DNA of 64,000 nt from Fusarium oxysporum f. sp. lycopersici 4287 (lineage: Eukaryota; Ascomycota; Sordariomycetes; Hypocreales; Nectriaceae): NCBI RefSeq assembly GCF_000149955.1, contig NC_030988.1, positions 4,995,710 through 5,059,709 of the forward strand. Reading direction: 5' to 3'. Both the position numbers and the translations under genes were made by a program. Below are positions 46,697-57,691 of the stretch, one piece after another. A model generated the notes under the pieces. The model was not told the DNA's origin and ran no database searches. It saw only the letters and a program-made list of their open reading frames with translations. Numbering within the stretch: position 1 is the stretch's first letter; every line of letters starts with the position of its first letter.

Positions 46697-47194
46697 AGTT
46701 GACGTGCACTGGCAGCACGAATATCAGGTAGTATCTACCATGCATAGAGCTGAAGAGACGATAGTGCTATTCGTAATAGGCAACCTCCGGGGAATCAGAA
46801 GACTTTAGACCTCAACAAACAAAAAGAGAATACGTTAATTTATCGCACCCCCAAGTGCGTAAAGCTTCACCTAAGCGTTTTTATCACTCGGGCTTGGCGT
46901 CTTAAGTTTCCTGACGCCTTTGGGCCACCTTAATAGGGACATCGAAATAAGCTTCCCAAACCGCACGACGGATAGCACTAGTGAAATGAGAGACTGGATT
47001 AAAGCTTATAACAAAAAGAGTGTGATTTAGGTCGCTCCAGACTACTCCTAATGTATTTTCTGATGTCTACCTATCTGTAATCAGCGCCAGTGGAAATATT
47101 GTTAACTGTGAACGAAAAAGCAACGGCGATGGTTCTTATGTTGCAGCAGTTGGTCAAGCACCGTGGTACAGCGCCTAAATAGTTGAACGCTACA

Positions 47195-47245
47195 TCCTAG
47201 TGCTACAGTCCAAAATCAATTCTATCTCTTCAGGCGGCATAAAGC
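47195..47245 (+). repeat. Dispersed repeat, copy D, next to piggyBac copy 2
   Basis: CCTAGTGCTACAGTCC then AAAATCAATTCTAT matches the outer end of copies A, B and C. It lies about 70-120 bp beyond the stop codon of piggyBac-like copy 2, in the position expected of that element's terminal repeat. Confidence 0.65.
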
Positions 47246-47315
47246 TCCGGCGGGGTCACGACAGGGGTGTAGGACCTATCAAGATGAGCGCTACTTGAAG
47301 TACATTCTCACACAC

Positions 47316-49248
47316 CTAAATTTGCGTGTCATAGAAGTACCAGCAGTCAGCCGTGTTACAAATAGCTACATCACATACTTTGCAACCGTACACGGTCTGC
47401 ACCCTTCGTTCATTTCCTGATATCGGCTGTAAATAACCTCCTTTTTCCTTCTTCCTTTTAAAGGGTCGGGCCTGACCCTGCCGGAAGCCTTTGCAAGCTA
47501 GGCAGCTTGAATGTATGCCCCGATGGACATGATTGATATCTCTTTGTAGGTGAATTTGCCGTGCTTCTGTATCCTCGATGTCTTCTTCCATTCCTGTACG
47601 GCCTCTCTTCCTTATGTGACTTTCAGTTGCGTATCTGTTGAAAATGGCATTATAAATGCACTCCTTCCAAGCTTTAAGCATGCTATAGGGCTTCCAACGA
47701 GGCTGCCGTGTTTTCTTCTGTAAAATGAAGCTATTCGCAAGTGCGAATTCAAGGAGGAAAGACCAAAGCAACGCCTGCCAAGGACCGCGCCGGAATCGGT
47801 GCTGATATGTTGTATAAGACCGTATCTGATCGCCGCGGTCAACGTGATTCAGTTCATCGTTATACTGAGCGGCAACAGTAGGAATAGGGATTATCTTGAA
47901 GCTATCACCATTGAAGACCTGCTGCAGGCGCTGTGACTCTGCCTTTGTGCCTCTTTTGGCGGGCTTTTTCCTCTTTTTTGGTGTGCGCTCGTGAGGGGCT
48001 CCGCTAAGCACAGTTGAAAGGAAGAGCACGATGCTGCTATCTTTCCAAGCGATTTGGATGACCTAGGGAGAAAGGGAAAGGACAAATTAGTAAGGGAAAT
48101 ACAGGTAAAGCTGTCCATACCTGTTTATCTTGTGTCGGGATCAAATATACCTCGTTATATTGCAAAGCTATGCCGTCAGGAGCTTTTCCGGTCTCTTTTA
48201 CATGCTTCATCTCGGTGGTGATGCCGCAGTTAGGGCGTGCCGTGCCTGTGGCACCGTGGCCAAGCTGCCGAAGAAGGCGGAAGAGCTGCGGCGACGAGAA
48301 GAGGTTATCCGTGAAGACGTGATGTGTCTGCGTTGACAGCCTTTTTAGTAGGTGAACCACGACGCTTTGTGTATTATTGAGAGGAATCTCGGTCCGTAGC
48401 TTTCCCTTCTTGCCATACGGCGTTGGTGTAGGTAGCTCGACTATAACAGCCTTGTATGGTGATGCCTTCATGTGCCAAAGCCACTGCAGAAAGAAGCCCT
48501 GTTGGGCGATAACCCAGACTTTGAACCCCACGGGCGTGGGTTTATTCTTGACGACCGTTGTCTCTTTTGATCTGCCTGTAAAAGGGATCATACACTCATC
48601 TACAGTGAGGTTAGTCCCTGGAGAATAGAGCTCGATAGACACCCTTTGTATGTGATTAGACCACTCTTCAGCCGCTTGGAAGGTCTTTGGAAGGTCGCTC
48701 TCATCCCTCACATCGAGCTTGGTGTAGTCAAAAGTGCGGAAATACCTCGTGATCAGCTCGAACTTCCGTAACGGCATGAACTTGATGATTGAGTGAAGAG
48801 GGCGCTGATCTCCTAGGCTAGGGGACTTCCAATGGTCTTTGATCGATATTTCCCTATGAATTCCTAGGTAAATAAGGACCCCAAGCCATACATAAGCTGT
48901 TGCGGTGGAGATGCCTTCCCACTTGAGAATGCGGGACTGTTTGGAAAGGGGGGTATTCCAGTTGTCAATAACGGCATTTTTAAGTAAGTGAGCGACCCAG
49001 CTGTTGGTGTATTTAATCCATGACTGTATAAGGGAAATAGGTACGAAAAGCTGGAATAATTCAAGCGGTTCCTTGGGTAGAGGGTTGATCTTGAAATCAC
49101 GATATTCTAGGTTGAAAGGTTGAAAATCATCACCGCAGCCCTCTTCAGGCGGAAAAATAAGCACGCCGGTGGGGCCATCAGCCGCCCTCAAAGGCAGGGT
49201 ATCAAAGCTGTGATCATCTATATAATCAGGTATCTCTTGGGAGCTCAT
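47316..49248 (-). CDS. piggyBac-like transposase (copy 2)
   Basis: Two exons (49248-48121 and 48062-47316) are joined by a 58-nt intron (GTATGG...CCTAG) to give 624 residues. The catalytic aspartates lie in LTVDECMIPFTGRS, HHVFTDNLFSSPQ and NHVDRGDQIRSY. A C-terminal cysteine finger is present (CLACKGFRQGQ, CKVCDVAICNTADCWYFYD). The intron is at the same place as in copy 1, but the proteins are clearly diverged, so they belong to different subfamilies rather than a recent duplication. The frame is intact. The 5' flank is cut off by the MULE at 49358. Confidence 0.9.
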
Positions 49249-49357
49249 CGTTTTAATTAAGATGCATTAGGGTCAATTTGTATGAGGATTTTGATGATTT
49301 TGGCTGCGTTGAATGAAGAAGCTGTCTGACGAGAACTTTACGTACCCCGCAGGTACT

Positions 49358-49449
49358 GGCGGCCAATACATGGGCACCTAGGTGCCCAAATAAAATAGCG
49401 CACCAGGTGCCCAAATTATGTCAGCAATCGTCGCCCCGATTGGCCAGCG
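49358..49449 (+). repeat. MULE terminal inverted repeat, left
   Basis: 92 bp; it contains the palindrome GGGCACCTAGGTGCCC and the block GCACCAGGTGCCC. Reverse-complemented in the split right repeat. Confidence 0.93.
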
Positions 49450-49484
49450 CGCGTTTGACATGACCGACGCGACCTGCGCTCTGT

Positions 49485-52187
49485 ATGATAGCAACACAGC
49501 CAACGAAAATGGACCAAAGCCACCGGCTTGCCTTCCCGGACGATGCCCTCCCGCCTGAAGGCATATACAAATCCCGTGAGTCTCTATTGGCAGCCATTAA
49601 TTCTTGGGCGAAACCCCGAGGTTATGCGTTCACGACGGGGAAATCATTAAAGACGTCAAGTGGCCGAATCAAAGTCATATTTGCCTGTGATCGAAATAAA
49701 CTCCCACCGAGCACATCTATTACACGCCAACGCCGCACTTGTAGCCGAAGAACCGGCTGTAAGTTTTCAGTGCTGGCCAAGCAATCATTGGATGGAAATA
49801 CGTGGGTCCTAAGCCATCGACCAGACAAGGAGTATGCCCACCACAATCATCCACCGAGTCCGGACGCGTCTGCACACCCGGCGCATCGCCAACTTAACGA
49901 GAGAGATGCAGCAATTATTTCGAGCCTGACAACTGCTGGCGCTGCTCCTCGAGATATCAGGACGTACCTCCATAACAGTTCAGATACCCTTGCGACGCAG
50001 CAAGACATCTACAATCGGATCGCGGCAACGAGAAGAGATCTGCGTGAGGGCCAGAGCAGTATCCAAGCGTTAGTCGACCAACTACAAGGAGAGGGCTTCT
50101 GGTGCCAGGTTCGATTGGACTCAGATAATCGGCTGACAGCCATATTCTTTGGCCACCCTGACTCTGTTGCATATCTGCAAAGCAACCCGGACGTACTGCT
50201 ATTGGATTGTACCTATAAAACGAACAAGCACGCCATGCCGCTGCTTGATATGGTCGGAGTTGACTCTTGTCAGCGTTCTTTCTGCATCGCATTTGCATTT
50301 CTGTCCGGTGAATCAGAAGAAGACTATTCATGGGCACTTCATCATCTCAAATCACTCTACCATCATGAGCTCCCTTCTGTAGTCTTAACTGACCGATGTC
50401 TCGCTGCAATAAATGCAACTGCAACCTGGTTCCCTTCCTCCAAGGCCCTGCTTTGCCTCTGGCATGTTAATAAGGCAATCCTGCAGTATTGTCAACCGGA
50501 CTTTGTGCTGAAAAGTGGCGACACGAGCGGCCGGGTAGAGGACGAAAAATGGGACGAATTCTATGGTTTTTGGTACACTATTGTGGATTCGCCAACAGAA
50601 GAGATATTCAGAGAGCGCCTAGCCAAGTTCGAGCTCAAGTACGCCAAAAGATACCCCCGGGCCGTTGGGTACATCAAATTGTACTGGCTCGAGCCGCACA
50701 AAGAGAGAATCATTAAAGCATGGGTGGATAAATACCTGCATTTTGGTAATGTGGCCACCTCGAGGTAGCTGTCCAGGGTCAGATATAGAGGTCGGAAAGC
50801 TAATAATTGCCATCTAGGGCCGAAGGAATTCACTCCCTAATCAAATCATACATCAAGACCTCCACATTCGACCTCTTCGATTCTTGGCAGGCCATGCGCC
50901 ATGCGGTCACCAACCAACTGAAGGAACTGAAGCACATACGAGCCTCTCAACAGATACGGACACCTTTGGATATCTCTGGAGGACTGTTCGAGGCTGTCCA
51001 GGGTTGGGTTTCCCACCAGGCCCTGCGCAAAGTGCAAGAACAACGGAAGTTAGCTTTGGCATCTCCCCAAGCTCCCTGCAGTCAGTCTTTCACCTCCTCA
51101 CATGGGCTACCGTGTTCTCACACCTTGAAGAGACTCGAGGAGGAACAGCGCAGCCTTTTGCTTGATCATTTTCATCCTCACTGGAACTTAAAGCGAGGCG
51201 CGGATCGGCCCCGGCCCATACTAGAGCCACGTCGAGCCCCGCAGCAGGGCATCATCAGGGCGAGAGGTCAACCTGCGACGAGCACCAAACGAGAACCCTC
51301 TGGATTTGAGATCTCAGCCTGGCAAGAAAGCGCCCAGCACAGGTAGCAGATGTCATGCCGTTGGTCACGCGAGGTCCTCACGAGCGTGTCCTCTGAGGTT
51401 CCAGGATTTGCTCATTCAGGAAGCGCCGGCCTCGAAGTCAATCCCGCAGCCGGACGTAACCCCGGTCGCAGTCCCAAGTCTGGCTGACCCAATTGAGGCG
51501 ATTTCAGTGAGCCAAGGGCCCTCATTAGTTGAAGGCATGCCAGTGCTAGAATGTATTGCGGAAGCTACTGCACGCTCTCCCGCTACTGCACACACCCCAC
51601 TTGCCCAGTCTTCACATACTGTACAAGTTTCGCTTACAGCTCCTCAACATTCTGTCGTCCCAGATTGTCCCGTTGGAACTGTGCCAGGCCCTTCTGGCGA
51701 AGAATGTCTGAATCACGAACCATCCGATTCGCGCAACCTTCCTTCGCAACCACTACTGAGGCATGACTCGCCAGAAGCCATATATGGAAGATATGTCGCT
51801 GCAAGAAGCGCGTGGTATGCGGCGCAGCCGGCTGGCAGCATCAAAACAAATCAGCAATATCGCAGGGCGATGGGGCTTCCACTCAGGTACGACAAGCAGA
51901 GCTACGAGTGGTGTCTGGACTACAAACAGATGTCCAAGCGCTGTATCACGTCAACAGGATCAAGAGAATGGACGAAAGAAGAGATGATGGCGTATTTGGA
52001 TTGGAGTAAGGCGGAGGATGAACGCATCGAAGCCCAAGTTGTTAAGGAGATGGGAAAGAATCCTCTAGCAAACAAAAGAAGAGGCATGACAGAAATATGG
52101 CGAAAAGCAGAAATGGATAGTATAGAGCAAGAAACCTTATATGCAGCGGAGGATAAGGCAGAACTTTGTATTGTTGTCAAACGGTAA
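49485..52187 (+). CDS. MULE transposase
   Basis: Three exons (49485-50764, 50818-51342, 51398-52187) give 864 residues. The first intron (53 nt, GTAGCT...CTAG) is strong. The second (55 nt, GTAGCA...TGAG) is weaker but restores the frame. The N-terminus is a WRKY/FAR1-like zinc-binding region (C at CDRN, GCKFSV, HNHPPSP), then the MULE DDE domain with LLLDCTYKTN (about residue 238), VVLTDRCLAA (about 301) and a SWIM-type finger HGLPCSHTL. The C-terminal 260 residues are not recognised. ATG 49485 is used; 49509 is equally possible. No stops or frameshifts apart from the assumed introns, so the element may be autonomous. Confidence 0.88.
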
Positions 52188-52284
52188 CTAGTTGGCTTGT
52201 GCTTTGAAAATATTAGAAAACAGCATTACAACCTTAGACCCGTCGCTGGCCAATCGGGGCGACGATTGCTGACATAATTTGGGC

Positions 52285-52294
52285 ACCTGGTGCG
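52285..52294 (+). repeat. Target duplication of the nested MULE, left
   Basis: ACCTGGTGCG, identical to 53064-53073; part of the outer element's inverted repeat. Confidence 0.93.
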
Positions 52295-53063
52295 GGGAGC
52301 CAATAGGTTCACGGGTACCCGTGATTCTATTAATTTCACGGGTCCCGTAAAAATGACTAAGCACAGTGCGTCTAGTCCTGATTTCAACCTACGAGTCGAT
52401 GAAAACACACTGTCTTGCTTTTTAACGCCGTCGCGTCAGGACACGAAGGCTGGGTCACAGTGCGCTCACCGAAGAACGACATTCAGCGGTGATCCTCAAA
52501 CAATGGGAACGATCTTGTCATTCACTGAAGATTGCCTCCCTCCCGAACAAGAATATGAGTCGCGCGATGCGTTGTTCAAGGCGATCAACGATTGGGCGGC
52601 CCATAGAGGTTACGCCTTTACGACCGGACGTTCGACGGTTGAAAAGAGCGGCAGACAAACTATCACGTACAGATGCGATCGGTCATGTCGCCCGCCCAGT
52701 TCGACGAGAGAAAGACAACGCAAGACCACTACTCGAGGGACCGGTTGTAAATTCTCTGTTCTGGCCAAAGAATCACTCGACAAGAGTAGGTGGACATTAC
52801 GACACCGGCCGGATACCCGCTTCTCTCTTCACAATCACCCTCCCAGTCAGCATCTGTCGGCTCACCCAATACACCGTAAACTACCTGAGGAGGACCAAAC
52901 CACTATCCACGCCCTTGCTAATCAGCTTGATGAGGAAGGGTTTTGGAGCCGGATGCAATTCGGCTCAGATGGTCGAGTCACAGCCGTCTTACTGTGCTTA
53001 GTCATTTTTACGGGACCCGTGAAATTAATAGAATCACGGGTACCCGTGAACCTATTGGCTCCC
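52295..53063 (+). mobile_element. Nested 769-bp non-autonomous MULE
   Basis: Perfect 73-bp inverted repeats (52295-52367 and 52991-53063, outer bases GGGAGCCAATAGG) flank a 623-bp core. The element is bounded by an exact 10-bp duplication, ACCTGGTGCG, typical for MULEs. It sits inside the 3' inverted repeat of the larger MULE. The inverted repeats of the two elements are unrelated in sequence, so it belongs to a different subfamily. Confidence 0.95.
52503..52993 (+). pseudogene. MULE transposase N-terminal remnant in nested element
   Basis: From MGTILSFTEDCLPPEQEYES the core encodes the zinc-binding N-terminus of a MULE transposase (CDRSCRPPSS, GTGCKFSVLAKESLD, HNHPPSQ). Compared with the outer element's protein, about 45 residues before LDEEGFW are deleted. 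The whole catalytic domain is gone; the frame runs straight into the right inverted repeat. A deletion derivative that needs a transposase in trans. Confidence 0.85.
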
Positions 53064-53073
53064 ACCTGGTGCG
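53064..53073 (+). repeat. Target duplication of the nested MULE, right
   Basis: ACCTGGTGCG, directly after the inner element's last base (CCC). Confidence 0.93.
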
Positions 53074-53157
53074 CTATTTTATTTGGGCACCTAGGTGCCC
53101 ATGTATTGGCCGCCCTCGCGCACTTATCGTGTACGTTAGCTCATCGGAAAGATACGC

Positions 53158-54099
53158 TTAATAGAATTCTTTGGTAGCAATTTCTTCAGGAATATGAAAC
53201 CAACAGAAATCCATGAGTTTGTCTCCCACGGCCAGCTCTTTTAAGTGATCCTTTTTCAATCCGTCTAAAACTTCCCCAGGCTCAGTTACATTGTAAGTCT
53301 TCGACATTTCTCTTCTTCCCTTAAAAACTTCTGTAGCAGCTTTACCCAACGAGGCGCTCACATCTCTCCACCAATCGATATAAACTCCCACTTCAAATAC
53401 TACCTTCATGTTTACCTTAGGCGTTCGTTTGACAACCATCGCTGCGCAGAAGGCATCCGGCAGCATCTCTTGCGACTTATTCTCGTGAAGCATCCAAACT
53501 ACCTTGTCGTAATTCTTTCTTTCGCCGCCCCGACCCGGCGTCTTGGATGGGTTGGAACTGCAGAGAACTCTGTCTGGACGATCGAACTCTATCTGCTTCG
53601 AGCGCCCTCGCTCAACTGTAGCCTCCAAAGGAACAGGGCCCTTCTTTGCGACAACGGCTAATTTGGTATCCTCTCCCTCCGTGTGTTTGACAATATTCGA
53701 GTTAACGGCCACAGTAGCTTTCATTGCGGGTTCCCAGGAGATCAGGAACGGATCTTGAGATGGTGACCCCGGAGGATCGGTTTCGAAACGGACAGACACA
53801 GAGAGGAACCGAATGCGGCGCTTCAGGTTCTTCCGTTCGCTTCGCACATGGAACTCGTAAACCAGGAGGCTTGCCGGAGTGGATTCATCGCCATCGTAAT
53901 GGCCGTGGACGATGTGCTTTTCGAGGACTGCAATTTTAAAGCCCGATGTTTTGTAGGTTGCGATTTGATCCAAGGCCAGCTGCTTGAGAATCCCTGTTGT
54001 GCCCTCTTCGGGTACAAGATCGAATTCTAGTTCAGTTGGGGATGACTCTTTTTCAATGCTCGCGCTGAGTTGGGCGAGCTCTTCTGCTAGTGTCGGCAT
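53158..54099 (-). CDS. Unknown 313-aa protein, divergent from subtilase gene
   Basis: A single intact exon of 313 codons from MPTLAEELAQLSASIEKES. The predicted content is mostly alternating hydrophobic/charged, suggesting a beta-rich fold (RRIRFLSVSVRFETD, KVNMKVVFEVGVYIDWW), with a short helical C-terminal part ending DFCWFHIPEEIATKEFY. No signal peptide, membrane helix or known motif. It is head-to-head with the ankyrin-like/subtilase gene, 425 bp between starts. The stop lies 44 bp from the outer MULE end, so the 3' UTR may run into the transposon. The head-to-head layout suggests co-regulation. It could be the substrate or partner of the protease, but that is inference. Confidence 0.7.
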   Translation of the reverse strand: MPTLAEELAQLSASIEKESSPTELEFDLVPEEGTTGILKQLALDQIATYKTSGFKIAVLEKHIVHGHYDGDESTPASLLVYEFHVRSERKNLKRRIRFLSVSVRFETDPPGSPSQDPFLISWEPAMKATVAVNSNIVKHTEGEDTKLAVVAKKGPVPLEATVERGRSKQIEFDRPDRVLCSSNPSKTPGRGGERKNYDKVVWMLHENKSQEMLPDAFCAAMVVKRTPKVNMKVVFEVGVYIDWWRDVSASLGKAATEVFKGRREMSKTYNVTEPGEVLDGLKKDHLKELAVGDKLMDFCWFHIPEEIATKEFY

Positions 54100-54524
54100 C
54101 GTTGCTGTCTCGGCGGTTAGTCGGCTGTGACAATATCGTATCGTAAAAGGATGTTTTGATTTGTAAAATCCAAAAGACTTTTGAAAGCGGGAGAAGGGCC
54201 GTCAATGTGACCGCCAGTGCATTAATACGAGTGCTTACTGCTTACAAGAGCTTCCGAATAAAGCTAGAGCCAAAGACACGTGTATTGCATTTCGTTTTGA
54301 GGACTAAAGAGCCAATCATTTGCCAACACGTGGACAATCCTGGAAGATTTCAGCTGCTCAACTGGGCTCGAATTCACAGCAGATCCCTCCTTCAAGCGAT
54401 GGGGGAGAAATTAGGGAACCTGGTTCGGGATATTTTTTCTCACCCAATTCCACCTTACTAATGGGTCTGGTGTTGCTTTTCTTCTCCAACCGAGACTCCT
54501 GAAGAGTGATTCAGTTTCCCCGTC
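54100..54524. promoter_or_regulatory. Shared divergent promoter, unknown gene and subtilase
   Basis: 425 bp between two start codons pointing outward. No specific element was recognised. Confidence 0.5.
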
Positions 54525-57500
54525 ATGTCGTCGAAGCTGGAGATGCCGGACCGGACAGCAACATATCAGCCTCCAAACACTGAATTGGTTGGCGTCGAAG
54601 ATATCATGATACCAGGGGCTACGATTCCAGAAGAATGTACGCAGCTCCTTCTCTTGACGCCCGGCATCGTCGATGACGACTTTCCCAGGATTCTGAAGAG
54701 TGATGACATGGATTTGGTCCATAAAACATTCCTTCAAGCAGTGAAATCCCAATGGAAGCTCAGATGGCAAGGAGTTGATGAACATGGCGAGGGCTCTCCA
54801 TCTGAAGGCGATAGAGGCGAGCCTCCCATCCAAGAACGTAGAGGTTCAGTTATAAGGGCGATGAATACTCAAGCAAACACCCACAGCGAGCCTCATTCTG
54901 CGCCCAATGGAGACGACAAAAGCAACCGCTGGTCTCCCGAGGATCTATGGGTAATTATCGCCTCGAAGATCGTGGTAGAGAATCCCAGACTCACCACCCT
55001 GGATAATGATGGCCAACTCTCATATTTTGGCAACGACCAGTATAATATCCTACATCTCGCTGCTAGGTACGAGTCACCAATACTCGTTGGAAGAGTCCTA
55101 GAGTCCATGAACGGAATTGTACAGGTGTGGCGTTCCAGGACATGATTTGTTTTTCTGGGCCTCGCGACTCCAAATCGCCACTTGAGTTAGCTATCGACAA
55201 CTTGGATGTTGACAGCGTGGAGATCTTGCTGTGGTATGTTCCCAAGTTGATTCTTGTTCGCAATGAGGAAACAGATGAGAATTGCCTCCACATGTTGATT
55301 CGAGCAACTAGGGCCCACGAGGATCAGGGGCGGGTGAAGCGAGCGAAGGTGATCCTACAACATATAGCGGAGATTGATATTTCGCATGCAGATCCTTGTA
55401 GCCTGTTTGAGGATGTGTGTAAACAGTTCGTGGACCCCTCTGGGTGCATTATGGCTGGTGGGACGCCATGCCAACTTGTTGAAAAAATGGTCGATGAGGA
55501 AAATGGCGCCGAAGAATTTTCCAATTTTCTTGAAAATCTAAATGCATTCTTATTCACTACTGGTATTAGGTCTGAAAACGGAGATATGATGGTTCACAAG
55601 GCTTTGAGTGGAGGGCAGGGTAAGGCTGAATGCTCGGGACCTTGATTTGAGATTTTAATCTAACAAAATAGGTACTAGGCACTCAGAAACGACTTTTCTC
55701 CCTAGATCTTGGGCACCAAGATATGTCGAAATTCTCAAATTGGCTGAAAGCCAGCGAAAGGACCTTCGACCAGGGGACAGAAGTTGCCCTCAACCAGTGG
55801 CTTCTCTTTGTACGCCTGCCGCGTATCAGACGTGGCAGCGTCAATGAAAACAAACGTTCAGAAGGCTCTGACGTCGACAAACTCCTTGCAAGGCTCTTTA
55901 GTCTCCTTGAAACGTGCGGTGTGAAAAAGGTGTGGAGGCTAGTGGTGGAGGATGATTTCGAAAACCCCACGAGTGACATCCTCATTGTAACGTTTCTAAA
56001 GCGTCTCCATGTGGAAATTCTGGATTGGAAAAAACCCGACCTTGACATCGACCAACTTCTCCTGACGAAAGAGCTTCGCGAATCCATTCAGGATATACAC
56101 CTGTACAGTGGGAACGTTCCCTCCCTCTTGTATTGGTGTGGCGACGAGGGACTATTTCGATTCCCACGGGTAGGTTCTTCTACCAGAAACACGACTTGTG
56201 TAGACTCTAACAGGATTCGGCGACTAGCTCCGACAGGCCCACATTGTGGGATTAAAAAAGGTATTCTATTACCTACCTATGGTCGCAATTCTCACGCACC
56301 AAAGGATAGAGACCCCATGGGTGGGCCTTGTTAATGCTAACTTTGCGCAGGACCAATACCATACCAGAAGCTTGATAGGGGGCCTTGAGCGCGCTGAGTT
56401 GAGATTCCAGCTGACACTACGAACCATGAACCGCAGAATACGACTGTTAATTTCTCATCTCGACCTGTGGAAGCTGTCAAAACCAAATGTCCTCAGAATG
56501 CAAGATAATTCAACCGGCAGCAGGTTAGTGAACTACCAGTTGAACCAGTCCTTACTCACGCACTATCCGTCACTACAGGTTTTTTGAAGCATTAAGGGAA
56601 TGCCAAGAGGCCTTGATACGCATTCAAGGTACAAGAAGCTCCCCTGACGACCTGGTAATCAAAGTTGCTATTGTTGACAATGGAGTTGATCCATGGCAGC
56701 CCGATATTGCTGCGAAGGTCAAGGGTGGGTTTTGCGCTGTGGAAGGTTCATGGTCTACCCCTGAACATGCTCACGGAACAATGATGGCATCCCTTGTAAA
56801 ACGTGTTAACCCCCTGGTCCATATTTATGCCTACCGGGTAGCTTCGTATAGTCACGACATCCCTATAGAACGGGCGGCGGAGGTAATAAATCCCCCATAC
56901 TCTACCTTTTGCATACACTTTTAGGCAGCTTCACTAATCAATCATCATACTAGGCCATTATGCACGCCGCTAATGCTGGAATGGACATTATAAACTGCAG
57001 CTGGATCACAACTCAGAACAACCTGAAGCTTCAACATGCAATTGAATATGCATCTTCACACAGTAAAACTAAGGAACCTGCCCTCATATTTGGGGCTACA
57101 TCCGAAGAGCCATATTTTTACAAATCTGTTTGGCCTGCTGATTACGCCAGCCACGTAATTAGTGTCTCCGCTGCATCAGAGAGCGGTCGCAATCGAGTGG
57201 AAACACGTACACGATTCGACCTACTTCTCCTCGGAGAAAACATGCCGGCGGCGGGACTCTCCGAGAACGGTGACATGGACGAGGCGGTATCGGGTTCGTC
57301 CGTCTCCACCGCCATTGCATCAGGTCTCGCATCGTTGATATTGGTGTATTGTAAACTTCTAGAAGAAGAACCTGGCCAGTGGCGGGAATTCAAGAGAAAG
57401 GATAAGATTATGGAGGTCTTTAAGTCTATGAGCCATCTTACGGGGAATGGGGAGAGGTATGTTAACCCGTCCCTGATTTTCAAGGATAGGTTCGAGTTTG

Positions 57501-57574
57501 GGATGCCGAGTCAGCAAGCTCAAGAGATATTTCGGGATTCATTTTATAGGTCTGGTTATTATGCCTGGAGGTAA
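54525..57574 (+). CDS. Ankyrin-like / subtilisin-like (S8) protease, two frame breaks
   Basis: An intracellular protein with an N-terminal repeat-like part and a C-terminal serine protease. Parts: 54525-about 55117 (NILHLAARYESPILVGRVLE), 55127-about 55624 (SPLELAIDNLDVDSVEILLW), about 55677-56169 (LLETCGVKKVWRLVVEDD, VEILDWKKPDLDID), 56237-56260, 56351-56523, 56579-56882 and 56954-57574. Introns 56170-56236, 56261-56350, 56524-56578 and 56883-56953 fit frame and consensus; one near 55625-55676 is likely. The catalytic triad is complete: Asp in VAIVDNGVD (56676), His in EHAHGTMM (56772), Ser in SGSSVSTA (57299). No signal peptide is seen, so it should act inside the cell. The frame breaks at about 55120 and 55835 with no intron to explain them, so it is either slightly damaged or carries sequence errors. 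Diverges from the 313-aa gene. Confidence 0.75.
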
Positions 57575-57691
57575 AGGTTAAATAGGGTTTAATAGAACTT
57601 AAATATAGGTGTAATGCCTGTGACTACTAGGTATAATGTAATAGTGAGGGTTATAGTTTTATATACTAAAAATAAGTAAAGAAAAGTAATC

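Larger units (their letters stand above)
49358..53114 (+). mobile_element. Full-length Mutator-like element (MULE)
   Basis: The ends are 92-bp inverted repeats, identical as read by eye. The left one is 49358-49449 (starts GGCGGCCAATACATGG). The right one is split into 52244-52294 and 53074-53114 by a younger insertion; without that insertion and one duplicated 10-mer it restores exactly 92 bp. Own length is about 2.98 kb. It carries one transposase gene. No clear 9-10-bp target duplication was found outside it. Confidence 0.92.

Noticed and set aside
49340..49357. Target duplication of the outer MULE
   Set aside because: The 10 bases outside the left and right ends (CGCAGGTACT and CTCGCGCACT) are only loosely alike; not accepted as a duplication.
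53158..54099. Calling the 313-aa protein a gasdermin because it neighbours a subtilase
   Set aside because: I see no gasdermin-like sequence block; only the gene layout is suggestive, so it is kept as unknown.
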